Assembly: GCA_963783355.1 (NCBI GenBank)
Contig: CAWANF010000001.1
Location: forward strand, 310,001-374,000
Length of the DNA stretch: 64,000 nucleotides
Origin: CAWANF01 sp963783355
GTDB lineage: Bacteria > Bacteroidota > Rhodothermia > Balneolales > DATFMH01
Direction: 5' to 3'
The notes under the pieces: model-generated
The model's input: only the letters and a program-made list of their open reading frames with translations
Database searches by the model: none
What the model was told of the DNA's origin: nothing
Made by a program: the position numbers and the translations under genes
Shown here: positions 9,445 to 17,849 of the stretch, piece by piece
Layout of the letters: every line of letters begins with the position of its first letter
Position numbering within the stretch: the stretch's first letter is position 1

Positions 9445-9545
9445 TTGTTAATTGTTAATTGTTAATTGTTAATTGTTAATTGTTAATTGTTAATTGTTAA
9501 TTGTTAATTGTTAATTGTTAATTGTTAATTGTTAATTGTTAATTG
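9445..9545. repeat. Tandem heptamer array (TTAATTG), about 14 copies
   Basis: A perfect period-7 repeat. The G of each unit falls at 9447 and every 7 bases to 9545 with no interruption, giving a little over 14 copies. It ends 5 bases before the stop codon of the S24-type repressor gene on the opposite strand. A perfect microsatellite of this length is expected to vary in copy number. It lies in the convergent tdh/repressor 3' region and so is more likely to affect transcript ends than promoters. Confidence 0.95.
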
Positions 9546-9550
9546 CTAAC

Positions 9551-10252
9551 TCATACCCGATGGAATATCATCCTGACCTGGCCAAGTATCTCAAAATCGT
9601 CGCTGTCAGGCGGAATATCAAAAGATCGGTATGCTTCGTTATCGGTAGTTACCTGCAGAACGCCGCCGGGTAATTTTTGGATACGTTTACAATTTATCAA
9701 TTCAGAAATGCGTACCAGGTATATAGAGCCCGCTTTCGGATACGTTAGCGATTTATCAACGATGATAATATCATCTTCATAAAGCGTTGGACTCATAGAA
9801 TCACCGGTTATTGTAAGAGCAAATAGGTTTGAAGGATCCGCATCCATTCGTTTTTCAACACAATATTTATTGAGGAAAAAAGTCTGAATATGGGATTTTG
9901 CCATGGAGTTGCCACCATCAATCCTGGAAAGGAATACCCCATCAACATAAGCCCTCGAATTCATATAGAACGGAACCTGGTATATCTCTTGATCCGAAGA
10001 ATGGTGAATATGATAGGTGTGGGACGATTTTAAATCGGGTGTTTTGTCGCTGAAAAAAAGAGTATCAAAATCCAAATCTGAACAACGATCGAGTATGAGT
10101 TTATAATTCAGTGTATCCCTGGTCTTCCATGCTGAAATAGTACCGGGACTGACACCGAGGTATTCCGCCAGTTCGCCATACGAATTTAAATTATAAGCAG
10201 ATTTGATCCTTTTTAATACGGAGGATGCATTTTGTAGATTATTATCTGGCAT
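9551..10252 (-). CDS. CI-like repressor with XRE HTH and S24 peptidase-like domain
   Basis: A 233-residue regulator with a phage-CI-type helix-turn-helix at about 8-65 (YGELAEYLGVSPGTISAWK) and a LexA/S24 domain at about 140-230. The S24 catalytic pair is visible: Ser152 in ITGDSMSPTL and Lys189 in NCKRIQ. No Ala-Gly or Cys-Gly cleavage site is evident in the linker, so RecA-stimulated self-cleavage is uncertain. No phage genes are nearby, so it is either a host regulator or a leftover from a lost element. It probably controls itself and the divergent region to its right. Confidence 0.88.
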   Translation of the reverse strand: MPDNNLQNASSVLKRIKSAYNLNSYGELAEYLGVSPGTISAWKTRDTLNYKLILDRCSDLDFDTLFFSDKTPDLKSSHTYHIHHSSDQEIYQVPFYMNSRAYVDGVFLSRIDGGNSMAKSHIQTFFLNKYCVEKRMDADPSNLFALTITGDSMSPTLYEDDIIIVDKSLTYPKAGSIYLVRISELINCKRIQKLPGGVLQVTTDNEAYRSFDIPPDSDDFEILGQVRMIFHRV

Positions 10253-10318
10253 ATTTATATAATGTTTATGTTTATTCGCAATGTATAATCAATAAATGTA
10301 TGAATTGTGCATTATTAT

Positions 10319-10350
10319 TTGACAAAGTGCTAATATTGGAATAATTTAAT
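10319..10350 (+). promoter_or_regulatory. Candidate promoter divergent from the repressor gene
   Basis: TTGACA at 10319-10324 is followed after 17 bases by TAATTT, a weak -10. Half-site-like sequences GCAATGTATAAT and AATGTATGAATTGTGC lie between it and the repressor start and could be repressor-binding sites. This is a pattern match only. Confidence 0.3.
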
Positions 10351-10373
10351 GTATCCAAACCCTCTCTCCCCCA

Positions 10374-10432
10374 ATAAAGCAACCTGGTAACACCCATCTA
10401 AATTTGTTGCCGGTTGCTTTTTTTGTATGTGG
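10374..10432 (+). terminator. Intrinsic terminator, possible end of a small RNA
   Basis: AAAGCAACC pairs with GGTTGCTTT, with further pairing of GGTAACA against TGTTGCC inside, followed by a run of seven T. No gene lies between the repressor and this terminator, so it would end a short non-coding transcript from the promoter near 10319 (about 75-80 nt). Confidence 0.6.
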
Positions 10433-11112
10433 TAGTACAATATTTAATTAATTAAGCTTGAATTTTAAAAAATACGTGTTCATGAAAGCTGTAAATAATT
10501 TACAAAAAGTAAAATTTTCGATGTAAAAATGTTTTGCTATATGGTAAAATAGTGTTCAGAAAGAGGGGCTGGGAAAGTTTATCGAAAGTTAAAAGGTGCT
10601 GGGGTAGGTATGTTGTGTCGTTATATTTCGTTTCATCCAGGATAAATAGACTAATATTAGAAAAACTTAATCAAATGTGCAGACCATGACAAGATTTTAC
10701 CAATTTATGGCAGATATGCCTTAATTAATGCCATTAGATTGGAATTGTGGCATAAGAATAAGCTCTTTGACTTATTGACAAAAAATCAGACAAAAAAACA
10801 ATAATTGATGAATTACTGTTTTTTAAAACGCGTTAATCCGGTTGAAATCTTATTTCGTATTTAAGATATGAAATGAAAGAAGCCAAAAAATTCCAGGTAC
10901 TTTTTTATTGAAACTCCCGGAAAATTTGATTTCGGAATAGAATATAAAAATACGAGATTATGATTAGAGCAAAGGAAGCCGTATTAGCTTTATATGCAAG
11001 TAGTTACAAGGTAAGAACATCTGTTATGTTGATAGTTCACTCCGCATTATGTGTTTATTTATATGAAATTTGAACATCGTTATTTGTGAATATCATGGAA
11101 ATAATTATATTT

Positions 11113-11140
11113 AGTTAAAAATACGTAGTTAAAAATACGT
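11113..11140. repeat. Tandem 14-base duplication
   Basis: AGTTAAAAATACGT occurs twice in direct succession in the leader region upstream of the pilus locus. It could be a regulator-binding repeat or a slippage product. No function can be assigned. Confidence 0.7.
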
Positions 11141-11628
11141 ATAAGTACTTTGATATAATGTCGCACAGGCATGAAAATTAGCTCAGTATCTAAATTTCAA
11201 ATATAATTCCCTGTAACAAATGCAGTATCAGATACTCATATAAGCAAACACGAATAAAGAGTGTTTTGTTAAATTATCATCTACAGATGGATTTGTTTCG
11301 TAACATAATATGTACTATCAACTTGATGCTATGCATCATAAAAGTATCTTGTGAATAAATAAAGCAATTGGGCTTGAGACTTGATTAAGATTTGATGGAA
11401 TTATAAAAATGTTACATTGATGATTGTAGATTATTTCAAATATATACATAAAGAATACTTGAAATTGATTATGTCAATGATATGTAACAAAGGGATTTAT
11501 GAAGGCTCTTATAGTTAATTAGAAAAAAATTAATTTCCTATTAATTAGATTGGCTTCATAGTTTCTAACGGATTTTTTTTTAACCTGTAACATAACTGAA
11601 CAATAACTAATACCTTTGGAGGGAAAAA

Positions 11629-12041
11629 ATGGGTCAACAACAATTGTTACTCGTAATTTTAGTTACCATTATCGTTGGAATCGCTACAGTTGTAGCTATA
11701 AATGTTTTTGGTAGCAGTGCAAAAAACGCAAACAGAGATGCCGTACGCCAGGATATCCTGACTATTGGCGCTCAGGCTCAAGGCTGGTACATGAAACCAA
11801 GCATGATGGCCGGTGGTGGTAATCATTTCACCAGATATTGATTTTAATAAAATTGGATTTGGTTATAGCTCATGAAACGAACCAACTACTGATGTCAGAA
11901 ATGCAAATGGTGAATATGAGTTATAACTAATACTAACAAAAGATAGTGTTGAAGTAACAGCTATACCAGCTCAAGGATTCAACAGAATAATTATATGCAT
12001 ATATTTCTCAGGGTAAGATTCAGATCAGTACAAGTATTTAA
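11629..12041 (+). pseudogene. Decayed pilin-like gene of pilus module 1
   Basis: The first 70 codons are open and match the N-terminus of the intact pilin at 23844 (MGQQQLL, hydrophobic helix, NRDAVRQDILTIGAQAQGWYMKP). The frame then meets TGA at 11839. In the +1 frame, similarity to the intact copy continues (DFNKIGFGYSS, then TTDVRNANGEYEL, then KDSVEVTAIP) but with stop codons at 11873-11875 and 11924-11926. A further frame change near 12000 gives QGKIQISTSI to a TAA at 12039-12041. Two frame changes and two stops make a sequencing error unlikely. A short 70-residue product could still be made, which would resemble short pilins, but the lost globular part argues against function. Confidence 0.88.
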
Positions 12042-12066
12042 GATTGACTTGATTATTCGATTTTGA

Positions 12067-12098
12067 AAATGAAAGGCTTCTTTTGAAGCCTTTCATTT
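12067..12098 (+). terminator. Perfect 14-bp hairpin after the pilin pseudogene
   Basis: AAATGAAAGGCTTC pairs perfectly with GAAGCCTTTCATTT around a TTTT loop. It lies between the pilin pseudogene and the GspF-like gene. The following U tract is poor, so it could be a partial terminator that sets pilin excess over assembly proteins, or a 3'-end stabiliser. No equal hairpin is seen at the same place in module 2. Confidence 0.6.
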
Positions 12099-12198
12099 CT
12101 GAATCGGAAAAAGGGAAGAGACTTGTAAAAAAACAGTTAGGCAACATTCCCCTGTTATTGTCTGATTTTATTAAAAATTATCATCTTTTTTACCCGTT

Positions 12199-13539
12199 AT
12201 GCCACAATATCGTTTCAAAGGGATAACCCCTAATGGGAAAGCTGTGCAAGGTGAATTTGAAGCCGAGAATAAAAAAGCGGCTAAATTCAAGTTGGACAAA
12301 TTGTCCCGTGTAAAGGGATATAAGGTCCAGGCACTTGAAAAAAAGCAAGTGTTTACCTACAAGGCACAACGAGCCGGGAAACCGGTGTCGACGGGTGAAC
12401 AAGAAGCGTATAGCAAGGAAGAAGTAGAACGGGCCCTGATTAAGCTGGGTTATCGTGTCATAAGGGTTGAAAAAAGATTACTAAATCTACCGGTTAAAGT
12501 TCCCACAAAAGATGTCGTAACATTTATTCGCCTGTCTGCCGATCTTTTAAAGCAAAAACTCAGTTACGACGAAATCCTGAACCTTCTTTTTGAAGATACC
12601 GCGAATAAGGCGATGAGAGACACCATCAAACAGATTCAGAAAGATCTGAAAGATGGAAAGGAAGGTTCTGAAGTCTACGGAAAGCACGAAAATGTTTTCG
12701 GAAAGTTTGCTGCATACATGCTGAGCGTGGCCTCAACCAGTGGTAATATGGCCCTGGTGTTCGAAAGTACCGCAAAATTTTTAGAGCGGGATGCGGCTTT
12801 CAAAAAGAATTTGAGAAAATCGCTGATGATGCCGGCCATCACGGTATTGGCTGTAATTGGCGTTGTGTTATTTTATGTAGGTTATATTTTCCCGGCTACG
12901 GCTGAGATGTTTTTAAAATTGAAAGTAAAGCTGCCTCCAATGACAGCTGCCACTCTGAATTTCAGCCATTTCCTGCAAGCCCGCTGGATTCCCATATTAT
13001 TTTTTATAACGGCTCCAATAGCCATTTTCCTGACCTATGTTAAAACCCCGTCGGGTAAACTCTGGTTCGATAAAATGATTCTCAAAATCCCTGTTATCGG
13101 GGATTTAATGCACAAAACCAGTATTGAAATTTTTTCCCGGGTTTTTTATACGCTGTACAGCGGATCCGGACAAAATATCGAAGTAATAAAAATCGCGTCC
13201 GAGGCTTGCCGGAATACCTATATAGAAAAACAAATTAAAGATGTTGCGATAGCTGGTATGCTCCAGGATGGTAAGGGTTTAATAGAAGCTTTCGAATCCT
13301 GTGGAGTTTTCACAAAAACGGCGTTAAGCCGGTTTCGTCTCGGTGCCGAGTCTGGTGCACTGCGCGATAATGCGTATCAGCTTGCTGAATATTATGAAAT
13401 CCAGACAACCTACAAGATGGAGTCGGCCATTGATGTCATAAACCTGATGATAAATTTATTCATCATGGTTGCTTTGATCGCAATAACGGTCGTCTCCTCG
13501 GAAACCGCTGTAATCCAACCACATATGGGTGGTATGTAA
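12199..13539 (+). CDS. GspF/PilC-like inner-membrane platform protein, module 1
   Basis: A 446-residue type II secretion F-domain protein that should recruit the GspE-like ATPase at the inner membrane. Two T2SSF domains are visible (about 105-230 and 300-425) with membrane segments at about 214-236, 265-285 and 420-440. KDVVTFIRLSADLLKQKLSYDEIL begins the first domain, and ARVFYTLYSGSGQNIEVI-like sequence lies in the second. The N-terminus carries two tandem copies of a 45-residue domain (Y-x-x-x-G-x5-GKxVxGExEA...EKR), which makes the protein longer than the usual 400. The paralogue at 24317 has the same layout. It lies 29 bases upstream of the ATPase gene. Confidence 0.9.
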   Translation: MPQYRFKGITPNGKAVQGEFEAENKKAAKFKLDKLSRVKGYKVQALEKKQVFTYKAQRAGKPVSTGEQEAYSKEEVERALIKLGYRVIRVEKRLLNLPVKVPTKDVVTFIRLSADLLKQKLSYDEILNLLFEDTANKAMRDTIKQIQKDLKDGKEGSEVYGKHENVFGKFAAYMLSVASTSGNMALVFESTAKFLERDAAFKKNLRKSLMMPAITVLAVIGVVLFYVGYIFPATAEMFLKLKVKLPPMTAATLNFSHFLQARWIPILFFITAPIAIFLTYVKTPSGKLWFDKMILKIPVIGDLMHKTSIEIFSRVFYTLYSGSGQNIEVIKIASEACRNTYIEKQIKDVAIAGMLQDGKGLIEAFESCGVFTKTALSRFRLGAESGALRDNAYQLAEYYEIQTTYKMESAIDVINLMINLFIMVALIAITVVSSETAVIQPHMGGM

Positions 13540-13568
13540 AGAATTAATAATTAGACGGATAAATTGTT

Positions 13569-15341
13569 ATGGCAAAAGTTGATACAAGGCGGCATATAGG
13601 TGATATACTGATTTCAAGAGGAATCCTGAATGAAAAGCAATTGGAAAAAGCAATGCATATTCAGGATAACGAATCGGATCGTTCACCACGCAGGCTCGGA
13701 CAAATATTAAACCTGGATCTTGGCCTCGACCGCAACCTCGTAATGAAAGCTATTGCTGATGTCTTTGCTTTTCGGGAGATTCATAATGATGATTCCGGTA
13801 TTACGGCATCTGAAGTAGACAAAATTAAACAACTCACCAGCAAGTTGCCCAAAGAGGTCGTTGATGAGTTAATGCTCCATAGTGCTATACCTCATTCGGT
13901 CAATAACAATACATTATTAATTGCAGCTTCTGATCCAACAGATCCGGTTATTCCGAACCTTGCTTCAAAATTACCGCTTAAGCATTATGAAATAGCTTAT
14001 TGCAGGAATGAACTGGTTGAACAACTTATTCAACAGGTATATCGCCAAAAAAATGAGTATCTGGATTTACTGGATGAGATTTCATTCGAAGAAACCCAGA
14101 TTCCTGAAGAAGATGAGATTGACGAAGCTGAAATTGATGCCGAAATCAACCAGAGCATGCTCAATTCCCTCATCGAGGGGATGCTTGTAGAAGCCGTTCA
14201 CCTGGGAGTAAGTGATATACACGTAATACCTTCTGGCCCGATGGTTACCGAAATTTTTTTCCGGGTTGACGGTAAGCTGCAACTTTGGCATAAACTTGAA
14301 AATATCCGTCCGGAAGCTATATCCGCCGTCATCAAGGATAAATCGCGGAATATCGATCGTTTTGAAAGAGACAGTTCTCAGGATGGATTTATACAGCGTA
14401 AAATTGATTCCATTAGTATCCGGTATCGTGTATCCATTATGCCAATTGTCGGACAGGAATTTGACCGTAAATTTGAATCTGTCGTTATCCGGGTTCTCGA
14501 CGATAGAAAAGTTATTACGGATTTGGGAAAACTGGGCCTGCAGAAAAAAGCTCATGAAGATTTTAAAAAAGCAATCAATAAACCATCAGGAATTGTAATT
14601 ATAACGGGCCCAACCGGAAGTGGTAAATCAACAACTTTGATTGCCGCTTTATATTCGGTGATTGATCCTTCTAAAAACGTATTAACGGTAGAAGAACCGG
14701 TTGAATACATTATTAAAGGGGCCCGTCAGCTGAAGATCAACAACCATATGACATTCGATCAGTCTATGCGCGGGATTTTACGCCATGACCCCGATATTGT
14801 TTTGGTTGGCGAGATTCGTGACTTAAAAACAGCAGAAATAGCCATTAAATTGGCGAATACGGGACACTTAACATTTTCGACTTTACACACAAATGATGCT
14901 CCAAGCGCCGTTTCCCGACTTTATACTATGGGTGTCGAACCATTTCTGATTGCAAGTGCTATCAATCTGGTTATGGCTCAGCGGTTAGTCAGAAAACTAT
15001 GTGATCACTGTAAAGAAGAAGTACATGATGTACCCCGTGAAGCCGCACGGAGTCTTGGATTCACAGATGAGGAAATCGATCAAACAACTTTCTACAAGCC
15101 TGTAGGTTGTGAGCATTGTAATCACGGTTACAAAGGCCGGATTGCAATAATGGAAGCTCTCTATTTTACAAAGGAACTGCGCAGGTTAATTATGAATGCA
15201 GGCAATGAAATTGATGATGAAATAATCCGTGAACAAGCTACAAAAGACGGTATGCTTACTCTTCGTGCATCAGGGCGTGAAAGAATAAAAGAAGGGCTAA
15301 CGACGATGGAGGAAATAGCCTCCGTAACCGTTGGTGATTAA
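13569..15341 (+). CDS. GspE/PilB-like assembly ATPase, module 1
   Basis: A 590-residue extension-type secretion ATPase powering subunit assembly. The N-terminus has MshEN-like motifs (RHIGDILISRGIL at 8-20 and RRLGQIL at 41-47), followed by an acidic linker (about 170-192) and the NTPase core. Walker A is GPTGSGKST at 347-355, the Asp box has EEPVEY at 375-380, Walker B is DPDIVLVGE at 408-416, and TLH is at 438-440. The zinc-binding tetracysteine is C478, C481, C514 and C517. MshEN domains in other species bind cyclic-di-GMP, so such control is possible but not shown. The paralogue at 25682 is closely similar. Confidence 0.95.
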   Translation: MAKVDTRRHIGDILISRGILNEKQLEKAMHIQDNESDRSPRRLGQILNLDLGLDRNLVMKAIADVFAFREIHNDDSGITASEVDKIKQLTSKLPKEVVDELMLHSAIPHSVNNNTLLIAASDPTDPVIPNLASKLPLKHYEIAYCRNELVEQLIQQVYRQKNEYLDLLDEISFEETQIPEEDEIDEAEIDAEINQSMLNSLIEGMLVEAVHLGVSDIHVIPSGPMVTEIFFRVDGKLQLWHKLENIRPEAISAVIKDKSRNIDRFERDSSQDGFIQRKIDSISIRYRVSIMPIVGQEFDRKFESVVIRVLDDRKVITDLGKLGLQKKAHEDFKKAINKPSGIVIITGPTGSGKSTTLIAALYSVIDPSKNVLTVEEPVEYIIKGARQLKINNHMTFDQSMRGILRHDPDIVLVGEIRDLKTAEIAIKLANTGHLTFSTLHTNDAPSAVSRLYTMGVEPFLIASAINLVMAQRLVRKLCDHCKEEVHDVPREAARSLGFTDEEIDQTTFYKPVGCEHCNHGYKGRIAIMEALYFTKELRRLIMNAGNEIDDEIIREQATKDGMLTLRASGRERIKEGLTTMEEIASVTVGD

Positions 15342-15355
15342 CTAATGCGATACCT

Positions 15356-15742
15356 ATGAATGACCGTTCTGACATAATTTTACTTCTGGGAGCGATGGTA
15401 GTCTTTTCTTACCTGCTCCTGAATGTGAACGGTTTCTTGTTGCACAATAATAGAGTTCAGGTACAAACCGAAATTCAATACACTGGTATTTCACTAGCGG
15501 AAGACATTATAGATAATGCCCGGTGGTTATCCTTTGATGCCATCGATCAATATGCACAGTATGACAAAATTGATACTACGAAGTATGCCGTCTATGATGT
15601 TTCATCAAAAATTTATTATGTATCCAGTACAAATACAGATCAACCATCCGGAACGGCAACCAATCATAAAAGATTGGATGTGACGGTTCAAAGTCCCGGA
15701 TTATCAAATCCTATAACATTGAGTTATATAAAAAACAGGTAA
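15356..15742 (+). CDS. Pilin-like subunit, 128 aa, module 1
   Basis: A small protein with an N-terminal membrane helix (about 7-26) directly after a six-residue polar start, then a periplasmic domain (LSFDAIDQYAQYD, TNHKRLDVTVQSPGLSNPITLSYIK). It has the size and layout of a pseudopilin, but no Gly/Ala cleavage site followed by a Glu5 residue. A paralogue of equal length occupies the same place in module 2 (27464). The start lies 14 bases after the ATPase stop. I do not recognise a named family. Confidence 0.72.
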   Translation: MNDRSDIILLLGAMVVFSYLLLNVNGFLLHNNRVQVQTEIQYTGISLAEDIIDNARWLSFDAIDQYAQYDKIDTTKYAVYDVSSKIYYVSSTNTDQPSGTATNHKRLDVTVQSPGLSNPITLSYIKNR

Positions 15743-15773
15743 CTCGGCAATCCAATAATGGAGGTTATTTACT

Positions 15774-16328
15774 ATGAATACAGGAATAATCACAAGCTTC
15801 ATAATTGGCGGGCTGCTGATGATTTCAATAGTAGCTCTGAATGAACGGGTAACAATGGATTCGAATCAAACAGCAATTAATCAAATCGTAAAGAACCGTA
15901 TTGATAATGTCAGCCAGGTCATTGACAATGATTTTCGTGAAATGGGATATGGTGTCAATGGCACCATAATAACTTATGCTTCTCCGGAGGAAGTTTCCTT
16001 TCAGGAAGATTTAAATAATGACGGTATCATTCACAATGTTACCTGGTTATATGATGTCTCCCAGGGAGTGTCGCAAACCGTAAACCCAAACGACCATCCA
16101 TTATACCGAATAGTCGACGGTGTAAAACATATGGTCAGCGCATCGGTTACCTCATTCAGTCTGAGTTATATCATGAAAAATGGTGATCAGACTGCATCGC
16201 CCGGCAACTTTAATGAAGTCCGGAAAATAAAAGTGAATATGGTTTGTGAATCGCCGGAACCATATAACAATATATATCAGGGTGCTGCCTGGCAGAAAAC
16301 TTTTGTACCTGCGAACCTGCAGTTCTGA
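15774..16328 (+). CDS. Pilin-like subunit, 184 aa, module 1
   Basis: It has a six-residue start, then a hydrophobic helix (about 5-23), an amphipathic extension rich in N and Q (SNQTAINQIVKNRIDNVSQVIDNDFREMGYG), and a beta-rich domain. This is the arrangement of GspJ/PilW-type minor pseudopilins (the FREMGYG stretch is typical) without a conventional prepilin leader. The last residues (QKTFVPANLQF) are conserved in the module 2 copy at 27884. A GGAGG lies upstream of the ATG. It is likely part of a tip or minor-subunit complex. Confidence 0.75.
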   Translation: MNTGIITSFIIGGLLMISIVALNERVTMDSNQTAINQIVKNRIDNVSQVIDNDFREMGYGVNGTIITYASPEEVSFQEDLNNDGIIHNVTWLYDVSQGVSQTVNPNDHPLYRIVDGVKHMVSASVTSFSLSYIMKNGDQTASPGNFNEVRKIKVNMVCESPEPYNNIYQGAAWQKTFVPANLQF

Positions 16329-16384
16329 TTGTTTGATTTGCCTTTTTTTTAATTCCTTACCCAAGTAAATAAAAAAAACATCTT

Positions 16385-17635
16385 ATGGGACGTGCATTAC
16401 TTTTTATAGTATGCGGGCTTGTGATCATATTTGGCATGGATCAACTGAATATGACCCACCGACAGAATATGATGATTAATCGAAGCAGTGTTTATGCAAG
16501 TAAAGAACAATCCCGCAACATTGCCAGCAGCCTGGTAGATTTAGCAATCACCCAGCTAAATTCAGACATAACATGGCGGGATGGTTTAAGTGAATCAAAT
16601 TATATGGGAGGTAATGGAACCGTTACTGTATATGATCAATCCAATGATGCTTCCCTGGGTCCATACGACTTATTGCTAGTCGCGGATGGACATTATCTGA
16701 ATCAGAGCTCAGATATTTCGGTATTGATGAGGAGAACGTCCTATTCAAAGTATGCCTATTTTACAAATACGGAACCATCCAACATTTACTTTGTTACCTC
16801 CGATTCCCTCAAAGGCCCTGTTCATACAAATGGAACAATTCATGTTTCCGGCAACCCTGTATTTGAAGGCCAGGTGACCAGTCCAAATCAGTGGTCAGGT
16901 TCCGGAAGCCCCAAATTCTTGGGAGGATATAACTTTAACAGCAGTTCGGTACAGTTGCCTACCAATTTTACTGCTCTCGATAATATGGCATCCAATGGTG
17001 GTTTACAATTTTCAAATACTATAAAAGTCCTGTTTAATTCAGATGGAACTGTAGATATCAGTCAGCAACAAAAAACATGGGGAGGTTGGACCGTAGGATA
17101 TGTTTATTCCTGGAGTACTCCCCAATCGTATGATCTTTCGAATTATAATGGAGTAATCACTTCCAGTCAAAATGTATACGTTCAGGGAGACTTGAATGGA
17201 CAGGTTACTATTCATTCGGATGGAAATATTCATATAACCGGAGATTTAACCTATGCCGACAATCCGGTGACAGATCCAAATTCGAAAGATATGCTGGGCC
17301 TGGTCAGTAATAATAATGTTATAGTTGACGATGGTGCCGAATCGGTAAATGGTACGAATGATTTAACGATACAAGCCAGTATTCTGGCTTCTAATTCCTT
17401 CTACGTACAGGATTATAATAATACGTATATCGGCACGAGAGGAAACTTAAACTTATTAGGTGGCGTCATACAAAATACCCGCGGCCCAGTAGGTACTTTT
17501 ATGTCGTATGGTGGAAATATCACCAGCGTATCGGGTTACAGTAAAAGATACGATTACGACAACAGGTTAATGAGTCAATGGCCACCGGGCTATCCACTTG
17601 AAGATTCTTATTCTATTGTATCCTGGAAAGAATAA
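16385..17635 (+). CDS. PilX-like/DUF4900-type minor subunit, 416 aa, module 1
   Basis: It starts MGRALLFIVCGLVIIFGMDQ, a membrane helix within three residues of the N-terminus, followed by a helical stretch (SKEQSRNIASSLVDLAITQLNSD) like PilX N-terminal helices. The large domain has IYFVTSDSLKGPVHTNGTIHVSGNPVFEG, then parallel beta-helix-like repeats (VYVQGDLNGQVTIHSDGNIHITGDL). It ends SIVSWKE. The repeat section suggests a surface-exposed, possibly adhesive subunit. The paralogue at 28463 matches over the full length. It is the last gene before a strong terminator. Confidence 0.78.
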   Translation: MGRALLFIVCGLVIIFGMDQLNMTHRQNMMINRSSVYASKEQSRNIASSLVDLAITQLNSDITWRDGLSESNYMGGNGTVTVYDQSNDASLGPYDLLLVADGHYLNQSSDISVLMRRTSYSKYAYFTNTEPSNIYFVTSDSLKGPVHTNGTIHVSGNPVFEGQVTSPNQWSGSGSPKFLGGYNFNSSSVQLPTNFTALDNMASNGGLQFSNTIKVLFNSDGTVDISQQQKTWGGWTVGYVYSWSTPQSYDLSNYNGVITSSQNVYVQGDLNGQVTIHSDGNIHITGDLTYADNPVTDPNSKDMLGLVSNNNVIVDDGAESVNGTNDLTIQASILASNSFYVQDYNNTYIGTRGNLNLLGGVIQNTRGPVGTFMSYGGNITSVSGYSKRYDYDNRLMSQWPPGYPLEDSYSIVSWKE

Positions 17636-17664
17636 GAAGTCATTTTCACCTGTAATGATCGATA

Positions 17665-17712
17665 GCGGATAAACAAAATATTTATTCTTTGTTTATCCGC
17701 CTTCTGTTTTGT
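17665..17712 (+). terminator. Intrinsic terminator ending pilus module 1
   Basis: GCGGATAAACAAA (17665-17677) pairs perfectly over 13 bp with TTTGTTTATCCGC (17688-17700), followed by a T-rich tail. It separates module 1 from the core operon, so the two are probably separate transcripts. Confidence 0.85.
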
Positions 17713-17849
17713 TAAATTGATGGTTTGAAGCCTTTTACGCAAATTTATATTAAAATAATATAATTATTTAGATATTTATTAAATGCAATAATAACAATTA
17801 TTTATATATCTATGTAATTAAATTTATTAAAAATTTTTAATCAATATAT

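Larger units (their letters stand above)
10253..11628. other. 1.4-kb AT-rich region without a supported gene
   Basis: It separates the repressor gene from the pilus locus. It holds a candidate promoter and terminator enclosing a possible small RNA (10319-10432), a 14-base tandem duplication (11113-11140), and the leader of the first pilin gene. Short ORFs such as 10960-11070 are not supported by composition or by recognisable similarity. Only the last bases before the pilin start (AACATAACTGA near 11589) resemble the leader of the second pilin (23735). Confidence 0.6.

Noticed and set aside
9551..10432. A prophage remnant suggested by the CI-like repressor
   Set aside because: No integrase, structural genes or attachment-site repeats are seen nearby, so a phage origin cannot be claimed.
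10960..11070. Short ORF in the leader region
   Set aside because: Thirty-six codons, no ribosome-binding site and no similarity seen.
11629..11841. A functional 70-residue short pilin like those of Geobacter
   Set aside because: The homology to the 132-residue intact copy continues past the stop in other frames with further lesions, so a decayed gene is the simpler reading.
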